Source: an uncultured Clostridia bacterium
GTDB taxonomy: Bacteria > Bacillota > Clostridia > TANB77 > CAG-508
DNA: 9,246 bases
Direction: 5' to 3'
Assembly (NCBI GenBank): GCA_948739805.1
Contig: CAPYID010000055.1
Location: 1 to 9,246, forward strand
This document shows positions 1-5,321 of the stretch, in pieces. Position 1 is the first letter of the stretch; the number at the start of each line of letters is the position of its first letter. The position numbers and the translations under genes were made by a program. A model generated the notes under the pieces. The model was not told the DNA's origin. It made no database searches and saw nothing but the letters and a program-made list of their open reading frames with translations.

Positions 1-397
1 CTATGTATAAGTTTTTGATTGTATGATATTTTCCATCAAATGTTCCTGCAAAACATTTTTCACTTGTTCCTATTGGTTCCCATGAGCCTATTTCTTCTGA
101 ACATATTCCTTTTAAGTCTATGTCTTGCATTAGATATACTGTTTTCCCTCCATAGTCGTTTCCTGCATTTACACTGTCTCTAAATATTTGCATATCATAG
201 TCATCATATATGTATATTTCTTTGTCTGTGTTTTCTATTCTTGGGCTAGAGCTTTTAACCTTTTCTTCTGCATTGTTTGCAAATATATTTCCCCCATATA
301 TTGCTATTATTGCACCTAAAATTAATAGGGCTATTGTCCCTATTGCATATTTTGTTTTTGCTCTTATTTCTTCTTTTAGCTTTTTGCTTTTGTTCAT
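1..397 (-). CDS. Surface/secreted protein with GLUG-like beta-helix segment, N-terminal part
   Basis: The gene runs off the left edge of the window, so only about 132 N-terminal residues are visible. The start is ATG at 397-395, with a GGGGG ribosome site at 409-405 seven bases upstream. The protein begins with a lysine-rich stretch (MNKSKKLKEEIRAKTK) and a hydrophobic segment at about residues 17-36, which acts as a signal peptide or membrane anchor. Next comes a charged linker and then DIDLKG, WEPIGT and FAGTFDGKYHTIKNLYI. That spacing is typical of GLUG-type and related right-handed beta-helix repeats in Gram-positive surface proteins. I infer an extracellular, probably adhesive or wall-associated protein with more repeats beyond the window. 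Its ligand cannot be judged. The reading frame is open to the edge. The open frame on the opposite strand at 210-437 is its shadow. Confidence 0.75.
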   Translation of the reverse strand, partial: MNKSKKLKEEIRAKTKYAIGTIALLILGAIIAIYGGNIFANNAEEKVKSSSPRIENTDKEIYIYDDYDMQIFRDSVNAGNDYGGKTVYLMQDIDLKGICSEEIGSWEPIGTSEKCFAGTFDGKYHTIKNLYI

Positions 398-469
398 TGC
401 AATACCCCCATTTTTTTATTTAATGAATAGTGAATGATGAATAGTTAATAATGAATAATTTTACTCTTG

Positions 470-503
470 GCTCCCTTATTTAAGGGAGCTGTCACGAAGT
501 GAT
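470..503. repeat. Two-hairpin dispersed repeat element in a leader
   Basis: GCTCCCTT (470-477) pairs with AAGGGAGC (482-489) across a four-base loop. TCAC (492-495) then pairs with GTGA (499-502) across GAA. The string resembles the CTCCCT...AGGGAGCTGTCACGAAGTGA family that I know as dispersed intergenic repeats in gut Clostridia, but I cannot count copies from one window. It lies inside the predicted leader of the minus-strand surface-protein gene, next to a low-complexity TGAATAG/TGAATAA run at 423-458. It could be a mobile intergenic repeat or act on the leader RNA. Confidence 0.5.
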
Positions 504-552
504 TATAATTTATAATTATTTAATTTATAATTAGTTATTTTTCCTTAATTTA

Positions 553-599
553 ATTATATAAAGGTTTATATTGCAATTTCAATAGCCCTTTTTTCGACA
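553..599 (-). promoter_or_regulatory. Sigma-A-like promoter with Spo0A-like box upstream
   Basis: On the minus strand TTGAAA (582-577) and TATAAT (558-553) are separated by 18 bases, a good housekeeping promoter pointing at the surface-protein gene. Ten bases upstream of the -35 is TGTCGAA (599-593), which matches the core of the Spo0A box. The predicted transcript would start near 546, giving a leader of about 150 bases that contains the two-hairpin repeat. The promoter is well supported by spacing. The Spo0A assignment rests on one 7-base match. The remaining sequence between 600 and 690 is AT-rich with no gene that I can see. Confidence 0.5.
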
Positions 600-690
600 T
601 TTTTCGCACATGCTCTATCCACTTGCGGAAATAGCTTTTATACATTTTGTTTTTTTGTGTTAAATTTTTATATCTTTTTTGTTACATTTT

Positions 691-727
691 GATTAAAAGC
701 CTCTAGTTTCCCTACGGAAACCAGAGG
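691..727 (-). terminator. Rho-independent terminator of the 730-855 remnant
   Basis: CCTCT.GTTTCC (700-711) pairs with GGAAAC.AGAGG (716-727) around a CTAC loop, with one internal mismatch. On the minus strand it is followed by CTTTTAATC. It begins three bases after the stop codon of the minus-strand gene tail at 730, so it looks like the original terminator of that lost gene. The short T-run makes it moderate in strength. Confidence 0.6.
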
Positions 728-729
728 TT

Positions 730-855
730 TCATGTGCTATTCTTTATTTTTACCTTTTCTATCTCTTGTGTTTCTATTCTAAGTTTATTGTTTATGTTTA
801 CTAAAATTCCTTGTATAAGCACAGTGTCTTCATTTTTTAGATTTGCAAAAGTTTT
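730..855 (-). pseudogene. 3' remnant of a lost gene (about 41 codons)
   Basis: The minus strand stays open from an in-frame TAA at 858-856 to a TGA at 732-730. It reads KTFANLKNEDTVLIQGIL, then VNINNKLRIETQEIEKVKIKNST. The stretch has no in-frame ATG, GTG or TTG with a ribosome site, yet it reads like ordinary protein: alternating hydrophobic strands with a charged end, compatible with the last strands of an OB-fold or similar beta-barrel. It is followed at once by a terminator hairpin. I interpret it as the decayed 3' end of a gene whose 5' part was deleted. I do not recognise the family. A chance open stretch is the alternative. Confidence 0.4.
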
Positions 856-891
856 TTAGAATATATCTATGAAAAATGCCAAAACAGGATA

Positions 892-929
892 TTGATTTTT
901 TTACTTTTTAATGATATTATGAAAAGTAA
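892..929 (+). promoter_or_regulatory. Sigma-A-like promoter and operator-like palindrome of the HD-GYP gene
   Basis: TTGATT (892-897) and TATTAT (915-920) are 17 bases apart. A perfect inverted repeat, TTACTTTT (901-908) and AAAAGTAA (922-929), brackets the -10 box with a 13-base centre. That is where a dimeric repressor would block RNA polymerase. A second small palindrome, CTTTCGAAAG (943-952), overlaps the ribosome site AAAGGA (949-954), so accessibility of the start may also be structure-dependent. No regulator gene can be assigned from this window. Confidence 0.55.
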
Positions 930-966
930 GTTGAATTTTTAACTTTCGAAAGGATTGATACTAAAG

Positions 967-1905
967 ATGATTCCAAATTATAAATTTGATTTTTATAGTC
1001 CGACTAATCTTTCTAATTATAGTCTTAATCAAACTATGCGTTACCAATTGGCTTTACTTGATAATTTAGACCATCTTACTAAAAGGCATTCTGAAAATGT
1101 TGCAAATTTGACTTGCCGTATTTGCGAATATCTTAATTGTAAAAAGGAATTTATTATTTATGCCACTATGTGTGCATATTTGCATGATATTGGTAAAATT
1201 TTTATTCCTCATGATATTTTGTTTAAAGACGGAAAGTTGACTGATGAAGAGTATTCTGTTATGAAAAATCATACTGTTTTTGGTTATAATTTATGTTCAA
1301 AAGATCCTAAGTTGAAAATGTTTTCTGAGGGTGCTTTGTATCATCATGAATGTCTTGATGGTTCTGGTTATCCAAATGGAGTTTCTGGTAAAGATATTCC
1401 TTATGCTTCACAGATTATTCATGTTGCTGATGTTTATGATGCTTTAGTTACAAAAAGACATTATACTACACATGTTAATATTTCTGCTACTTTGAAGGAT
1501 TTAATAAAAGAGGCTGTACCTACTGTTAAAGTTGTAGCATTGGATGCCCTTTCTAATTCTAATCGTGGTAAGGTTAGTGTTAAGGCTTTGCGTGCCTTGT
1601 TTAAAGTTGTTATAGATGATACTTTGTATGAGATTTCATCAACTAAAGATTATGTTAAACATTTGAAACAGGAGTTGAGTCGACTTGTTCAGATTTCTGA
1701 GTTTGATGCCCAAAGAATTAAAAAAAAGTCTCCTAAAGCTAAACAGTTTTATGAGAATGGTATGAAGGTTCTTTTTGCTCATAATGAGAATATGGATAAT
1801 TATAAAGAGGTTTTGGAGGATTACAAAAAGGCTATAGATAATAGAAATAAATTGATTGACGATTTATATAAAGAGATTAAACTTATTAAGAAATTGAAAT
1901 GTTGA
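967..1905 (+). CDS. HD-GYP domain phosphodiesterase, probably cyclic-di-GMP degrading
   Basis: HD-GYP proteins hydrolyse cyclic di-GMP at a two- or three-metal centre. With the start at ATG 967, the 312-residue protein has H41 in RHSENVA, the HD pair at 73-74 in HDIGK, H102 in KNHT, HH at 126-127, GYP at 134-136 in DGSGYPNG, and D155 in VADVYDAL. All expected metal ligands are therefore kept. There is no sensory or receiver domain before the HD-GYP core, so it looks cytosolic and unlinked to a phosphosignal. Downstream of about residue 165 the usual tail is replaced by a helical region of about 145 residues ending in a charged, coiled-coil-like segment. TTG at 955 is an alternative start, but it sits one base from the AAAGGA ribosome site, so ATG 967 is preferred (12-base gap). 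The gene converges on mazF and has its own promoter and terminator. Confidence 0.85.
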   Translation: MIPNYKFDFYSPTNLSNYSLNQTMRYQLALLDNLDHLTKRHSENVANLTCRICEYLNCKKEFIIYATMCAYLHDIGKIFIPHDILFKDGKLTDEEYSVMKNHTVFGYNLCSKDPKLKMFSEGALYHHECLDGSGYPNGVSGKDIPYASQIIHVADVYDALVTKRHYTTHVNISATLKDLIKEAVPTVKVVALDALSNSNRGKVSVKALRALFKVVIDDTLYEISSTKDYVKHLKQELSRLVQISEFDAQRIKKKSPKAKQFYENGMKVLFAHNENMDNYKEVLEDYKKAIDNRNKLIDDLYKEIKLIKKLKC

Positions 1906-1906
1906 G

Positions 1907-1942
1907 AAGAACCTTTTAGGATATTTCCTAAAGGTTCTTTTT
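1907..1942 (+). terminator. Terminator of the HD-GYP gene
   Basis: GAACCTTTTAGGA (1909-1921) pairs with TCCTAAAGGTTC (1926-1937), one T bulged, followed by TTTTT. It starts three bases past the stop codon. This is a strong Rho-independent terminator. Confidence 0.85.
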
Positions 1943-1956
1943 AATATAATAGAAAT

Positions 1957-1984
1957 AAGAAAAGGTGGCAAAGCCACTTTTCTT
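1957..1984 (-). terminator. Terminator of the mazF-end operon
   Basis: AAGAAAAGGTGGC (1957-1969) pairs with GCCACTTTTCTT (1973-1984), one base bulged. Read on the minus strand it lies three bases after the ancestral mazF stop codon (1990-1988) and is followed by an AT-rich tail. With the hairpin at 1907-1942 it insulates the two convergent units. Confidence 0.65.
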
Positions 1985-1987
1985 GTT

Positions 1988-2336
1988 TTATTCTAATCCA
2001 AAGCTTACTCCTAAGGCATTATTTATTCTATTTATTACATTACTGTCTTCTATATGACCTATTTTTTCTTTTAGTCTACTTTTGTCTATTGTTCTAATTT
2101 GCTCTGTTAATATTACAGAATCTGCTTTTAATCCACTGTTCCCGAGAACTTATTTCAATATGTGTTGGTAATTTATTTTTCCCTATCTGTGATGTGATTG
2201 CTGCTGCAATTACTGTTGGACTATATTTGTTTCCTGTGTCATTTTGTATTATTAGTACTGGTCTAACTCCGCCTTGTTCTGAGCCTATAACTGGACTTAA
2301 GTCTGCATAAAACATATCTCCTCTTTTAACTATCAT
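1988..2336 (-). pseudogene. mazF: Frameshifted MazF/EndoA-type mRNA endoribonuclease toxin
   Basis: MazF/EndoA cleaves single-stranded mRNA at short motifs. The first 67 residues match the Firmicute form closely: MIVKRGD, DLSPVIGSEQGGVRPVL and SPTVIAAAIT. R25 and T48, the catalytic residues of B. subtilis EndoA, are both present. After KLPTHIEISSREQ the frame shifts: as written it ends at 2094 with WIKSRFCNINRAN. The next frame continues as GLKADSVILTEQIRT, then IDKSRLKEKIGHIED, and stops at 1990-1988. Removing one base near 2135 restores 115 residues, against 116 in B. subtilis. ATG 2336 is chosen because AGGAG (2349-2345) lies eight bases upstream; GTG 2345 overlaps that site. No antitoxin gene is visible next to it. 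The cause could be a real inactivating insertion, a sequencing error, or less likely recoding. Confidence 0.85.
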
Positions 2337-2465
2337 TTTTCTCACTCCTGATATTACATTTTAGTTTTGTATTTTTATTATTACAGAGATTTTTTACAAT
2401 ACTTTTTCATGATTTAGATTTAACTTTTCAAAGAAATTATTTCTATAATATTAATCCTAGTTTTT

Positions 2466-3086
2466 TTACATTATATCTTTGTTTATTGTTTTATTAATTG
2501 TTATCTCATTATATAATATGTAAACCAGTTTTTTTTGGTTCTCATCTGTTATTTCCATTTTTGTTGGTTTTCCTGTTGTTTTGTCTAGAGTAAGTTTTTT
2601 ATACATGGTTTGTTTGTTTTTGCATTTTATTTGTATTGTTATTTCCTTTTCTGTTTCATTTGTTTCCATTTCGTTTTCTTTGCATTCTTCTATAAAACTA
2701 TTTAAATTTAATATATTATTTGATAGACAATTGTAATCATTATATATTTTTGATAGATTTAGTTTGGTATTTTGTATTTTAAGGTTTGTTCCATCATATG
2801 TGGTTACTAGCCCTTTGATGTTTTCTGGTTCTTGAATTTCCTGCTTGAAGTAATTTGGACTACTATAAGATTGTTTTATTACATATTTATTTGTATTTTT
2901 ATTGCTATTTATTTCTACTGATATTGTTGCTTCATATGAATTAATCTCTTGAATATATTGCTTAATATCTGTAATTGATTTACTTATATTGTTTCCTGTT
3001 TTTTGTTTTTTATAATATAAAATCGAAATTATTATAAAAAAAATTGATATAAATATAAATATCATTATGAGTTTTTTATTTTTCAT
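2466..3086 (-). CDS. YdcC/GerS-type LolA-like sporulation protein
   Basis: The 206-residue protein has a basic start, a membrane segment at about residues 5-24 and a predicted outside domain. The pattern INSYEATISVEINSNKNTN, KQSYSSPNYFKQEI, PENIKGL.TTYDG and LDKTTGKPTKMEI is that of LolA-fold lipid-binding proteins such as B. subtilis YdcC and the clostridial germination protein GerS. These act in sporulation or germination. YdcC and GerS are lipoproteins. Here no cysteine follows the hydrophobic segment, so it appears anchored by an uncleaved helix. The start at 3086 has GGAGG seven bases upstream. It sits between spoVAE and mazF on the same strand. In B. subtilis ydcC precedes alr and ndoAI-ndoA, so the neighbourhood supports the call. 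The family is fairly sure; the exact role is inference. Confidence 0.65.
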   Translation of the reverse strand: MKNKKLIMIFIFISIFFIIISILYYKKQKTGNNISKSITDIKQYIQEINSYEATISVEINSNKNTNKYVIKQSYSSPNYFKQEIQEPENIKGLVTTYDGTNLKIQNTKLNLSKIYNDYNCLSNNILNLNSFIEECKENEMETNETEKEITIQIKCKNKQTMYKKLTLDKTTGKPTKMEITDENQKKLVYILYNEITINKTINKDIM

Positions 3087-3159
3087 TGTTTTACCTCCAA
3101 TACAAACACTTTTATAATTTTCTTTATTATATATGTTTTGTTTTGGAGTTGTGTGAATA

Positions 3160-3200
3160 AATGGTGGATCTCAAAAAGAAGAAATCCACCATTATATTTT
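3160..3200. terminator. Hairpin after spoVAE, terminator-like
   Basis: AATGGTGGAT (3160-3169) pairs perfectly with ATCCACCATT (3184-3193) across a 14-base loop. It sits just past the spoVAE stop codon (3204-3202). The T-run (TTTTTTT, about 3196-3202) is on the plus-strand side. Read in the direction of spoVAE the tail is only ATTTATTC, so termination on the minus strand is probably partial and some read-through into the LolA-like gene is possible. Confidence 0.5.
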
Positions 3201-3201
3201 T

Positions 3202-3591
3202 TTATTGCTTTTTTATTTTTGGTTTTGAAATTAGAGATGCTATATATCCAAAGAATATCGCTGCTGCAATTCCTCCCGCTGCTGCCTTTACTCCTCCTGT
3301 AAATGCTCCAATTATTCCTGTTTCTTTTACTCCCTCTATTGCTCCTTTTGCTAAGTTGTATCCAAATCCAGTCAAAGGAACAGTGGCACCAGCTCCAGCA
3401 AAATCAACTAAATATTTATAAATTCCTAGACCACCTAATATAGTTCCTACTGTTACATATAGTACTAGAACTCTAGCAGGAGTGAGCTTTGTTTTATCTA
3501 TAAGAATCTGCGCAATTATACACAAAACTCCACCAATAATAAAACACCATAAATACTGCATAAAATCTATATTACTAAAAAACTCTGACAT
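3202..3591 (-). CDS. spoVAE: Stage V sporulation protein AE (SpoVAE)
   Basis: SpoVAE is a small inner-membrane subunit of the SpoVA system, which moves calcium dipicolinate into the forespore and releases it at germination. The 129-residue protein shows the family signatures IIGGVLCIIAQILIDKTKLT, then PARVLVLYVTVG, DFAGAGATVPLTGFGYNLAKG and FTGGVKAAAGGIAAAIFFGY, in four hydrophobic segments. Length is normal or slightly long because of a ten-residue N-terminal extension before MQYLW. The start at 3591 has AGGAG eight bases upstream. It lies 103 bases after spoVAD, separated by a REP-like hairpin, and is last in the spoVAC-AD-AE order. It resembles SpoVAC (AGAG..IPITGFANS there; AGAGATVPLTGFGYN here), as expected of paralogous channel subunits. 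Confidence 0.93.
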   Translation of the reverse strand: MSEFFSNIDFMQYLWCFIIGGVLCIIAQILIDKTKLTPARVLVLYVTVGTILGGLGIYKYLVDFAGAGATVPLTGFGYNLAKGAIEGVKETGIIGAFTGGVKAAAGGIAAAIFFGYIASLISKPKIKKQ

Positions 3592-3632
3592 TTAAAATTC
3601 TCCTTTCCCTTAAATTATTTTTTAAGTTCAAT

Positions 3633-3652
3633 GGGCACATTTCAATGTGCCC
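3633..3652. repeat. REP-like hairpin between spoVAD and spoVAE
   Basis: GGGCACAT (3633-3640) pairs with ATGTGCCC (3645-3652), and the minus-strand flank reads CTATAGGGGCACATTG. This resembles the TAGGGGC...GCCC palindromes dispersed in many Firmicutes. In the transcript it would form a stable stem inside the operon, which could slow 3' decay of the spoVAD message or attenuate spoVAE. Copy number cannot be seen here. Confidence 0.5.
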
Positions 3653-3694
3653 CTATAGACAAATATGTTTTTAATATATTATGATACATAATTA

Positions 3695-4699
3695 CTATAA
3701 TTCTATTGAAACTGCATGTGCAATTCCAGGAATACTTTCTCCTTGTTGAGCTGATGTTGCATTTGTAAGTGCTCCTGTTGCTATTAATAATACTTTTTGT
3801 ACCTTTTTTTGTTGTAGTTGTTGAAAAACATATCCAGAAAATACTGTTCCACAGCAGGCACATCCACTCCCACCTGAGTGTGTATCTTGTGTTGCTTTAT
3901 CAAATATTAGTACACCACAATCATTATAGTTTGATTTTATATTGTATCCATGTGTTTTCATCATATCTATCGTGATTTCTTTTCCTATATGTCCTAGGTC
4001 TCCTGTTAATATTAAATCATAATAACTAGGAGCTCTTCCTGTGTCTTTGAAGTGAGTTAAAAGTGTATCTACTGCCGCTGGAGCCATAGCTGCTCCCATG
4101 TTGTTAGCGTCTTTTATACCTAAGTCTACAATTTTACCTGGTGTGATGTGTGTAATGTATGGTCCATTACCACTTTTTGATAGTACTGCTGCTCCTGAAC
4201 CTGTAACTGTCCATTGTGAAGTAGGTGGTCTTTGATTTCCTAGTTCTAGCGGAAATCTGAATTGCTTTTCTGCACTACAGAAATGGCTAGATGTTGCACA
4301 TAATACGTTTTGTGCACCTCCTCCATCTATAAATACACTCCCTAGGCACATGGATTCAACAAATGTTGAACATGCTCCAAATACTCCAAAAAATGGAATA
4401 TTTAGTTCTCTTAGTCCAAAGCTAGATGATATACATTGATTAAGCAAATCACCAGCAAAGCAGTAGTCAATTTCTTGACTTGCTATTTTTGATTTAGCAA
4501 CTGCTAAACTTACTGTTTCTTTTATTATTTTACTTTCGGCTTTTTCCCAAGTTTCTTCTCCCCAAAATTCATCGTCTAAACATTTGTCAAAGTATGATGC
4601 CAAAGGTCCATCTGATTCTTTTGGTCCAACAATACATGCTGTAGATGTTATGGTTGGGGTAACATCAAATTTTATAGTTTGCATTCCCAATTTTTGCAT
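3695..4699 (-). CDS. spoVAD: Stage V sporulation protein AD (SpoVAD), dipicolinate-binding
   Basis: SpoVAD is a thiolase-fold, membrane-associated protein of the SpoVA system that binds dipicolinic acid in the forespore. The 334 residues are full length (about 338 in B. subtilis). Recognisable blocks are TACIVGPKESDGPL near the N terminus, DYCFAGDLLNQCISSSFGLR, GVFGACSTFVESM, CATSSHFCSAEKQFRFPLE, RPPTSQWTVTGSGAAVLS, LILTGDLGHIG, and GGSGCACCGTVFSGY close to the C terminus. The family has the thiolase fold without being a thiolase. The start ATG 4699 has AAAGGA 11 bases upstream, which is a loose fit. Another ATG at 4681 lacks a ribosome site. The gene lies 35 bases downstream of spoVAC and is surely co-transcribed with it. 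Nothing is broken or missing. Confidence 0.95.
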   Translation of the reverse strand: MQKLGMQTIKFDVTPTITSTACIVGPKESDGPLASYFDKCLDDEFWGEETWEKAESKIIKETVSLAVAKSKIASQEIDYCFAGDLLNQCISSSFGLRELNIPFFGVFGACSTFVESMCLGSVFIDGGGAQNVLCATSSHFCSAEKQFRFPLELGNQRPPTSQWTVTGSGAAVLSKSGNGPYITHITPGKIVDLGIKDANNMGAAMAPAAVDTLLTHFKDTGRAPSYYDLILTGDLGHIGKEITIDMMKTHGYNIKSNYNDCGVLIFDKATQDTHSGGSGCACCGTVFSGYVFQQLQQKKVQKVLLIATGALTNATSAQQGESIPGIAHAVSIEL

Positions 4700-4734
4700 G
4701 ACTTTTTCATTCCTTTCATTTTTTTATTTTAGTT

Positions 4735-5178
4735 TTACATTATTATAAAATAAACAAGACCTACTAATATTGAAGCCGAGATTCCATAGACAAGTACAGG
4801 TCCTGCTACTGTGAACATTTTTGCTCCAACTCCCATTACATATCCTTCTGATTTATATTCCATAGCAGGTGATACAATAGAATTCGCAAATCCTGTTATT
4901 GGAATTAATGAACCTGCACCAGCAAATTTTCCTATTTTATTAAATACATTAAGTCCTGTTAAAAATGCACTTAGTCCTATTAAAACAATGGAACATACTG
5001 TTCCAGATAGTTCAATACTTAACCCTCTTGCTTTACAGATATCTAATATTAATTGACCTATACAACAAATGAGTCCACCAACTAAAAATGCACATAAACA
5101 ATTTTTTAGTATTGGTGAATTGGGTGATTTTTTATCTACATATTCTTGATATTGTTTAGTTGTTTCGAAATTATCCAT
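4735..5178 (-). CDS. spoVAC: Stage V sporulation protein AC (SpoVAC)
   Basis: SpoVAC is the membrane channel subunit of the SpoVA complex; in B. subtilis it has been described as mechanosensitive. The 147-residue protein has a polar N terminus (about 25 residues), then hydrophobic segments beginning at NCLCAFLVGGLICCIGQLIL. The signatures GKFAGAGSLIPITGFANSIV, SPAMEYKSEG, and GVGAKMFTVAGPVLVYG follow, with a final membrane span. The start at 5178 has GGAGG six bases upstream. It is the first gene of the spoVAC-AD-AE set and is preceded by a sigma-G-like promoter. The spoVAA, spoVAB and spoVAF genes of the Bacillus operon are absent here. The short three-gene form is common in Clostridia. Confidence 0.94.
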   Translation of the reverse strand: MDNFETTKQYQEYVDKKSPNSPILKNCLCAFLVGGLICCIGQLILDICKARGLSIELSGTVCSIVLIGLSAFLTGLNVFNKIGKFAGAGSLIPITGFANSIVSPAMEYKSEGYVMGVGAKMFTVAGPVLVYGISASILVGLVYFIIM

Positions 5179-5208
5179 GATTTACCTCCATTGATTATAT
5201 TTTAAAGT

Positions 5209-5238
5209 TATTATTTGCATTAAGATACAAAAATATGC
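5209..5238 (-). promoter_or_regulatory. Sigma-G-like forespore promoter of the spoVA operon
   Basis: On the minus strand GCATA (5238-5234) is an exact match to the sigma-G -35 element. AATAATA (5215-5209) matches the -10 element in six of seven positions, with an 18-base gap. The element lies about 30 bases upstream of the spoVAC start. In B. subtilis spoVA is transcribed by sigma-G, so sequence and context agree. It puts spoVA under its own control, separate from trmFO. Confidence 0.6.
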
Positions 5239-5265
5239 GATATTTTCTTTTTTTGTTAATTTTGT

Positions 5266-5308
5266 CAATAGGGACGAAGAATTTTTACAAAATTCTCCGT
5301 CCCTATTG
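5266..5308. repeat. Long REP-like inverted repeat between trmFO and spoVAC
   Basis: Two 20-base arms (5266-5285 and 5289-5308) surround a three-base loop. They begin CAATAGGGACG and end CGTCCCTATTG. The single mismatch is A-C on the plus strand but a G-U wobble on the minus strand, so the fully paired RNA is the one made with trmFO. The CAATAGGGACGG end resembles GGGACGG palindromes spread by REP-associated (Y1/TnpA-REP) transposases in Firmicutes. No T-run follows on the minus strand, so it is a poor terminator. It could instead protect the 3' end of the trmFO message. Confidence 0.6.
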
Positions 5309-5321
5309 GCACTTTTATTGT

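Noticed and set aside
955..966. TTG start for the HD-GYP gene
   Set aside because: It begins one base after the ribosome site; ATG 967 is better placed.
2094..2345. An intact 83-residue short MazF
   Set aside because: The last 13 residues do not fit the family, while the next frame continues it exactly, so this is a frameshifted gene.
3161..3421. Plus-strand frame rich in alanine and proline opposite spoVAE
   Set aside because: It mirrors the GCA/GGA-rich codons of spoVAE on the other strand, and spoVAE is a certain family match.
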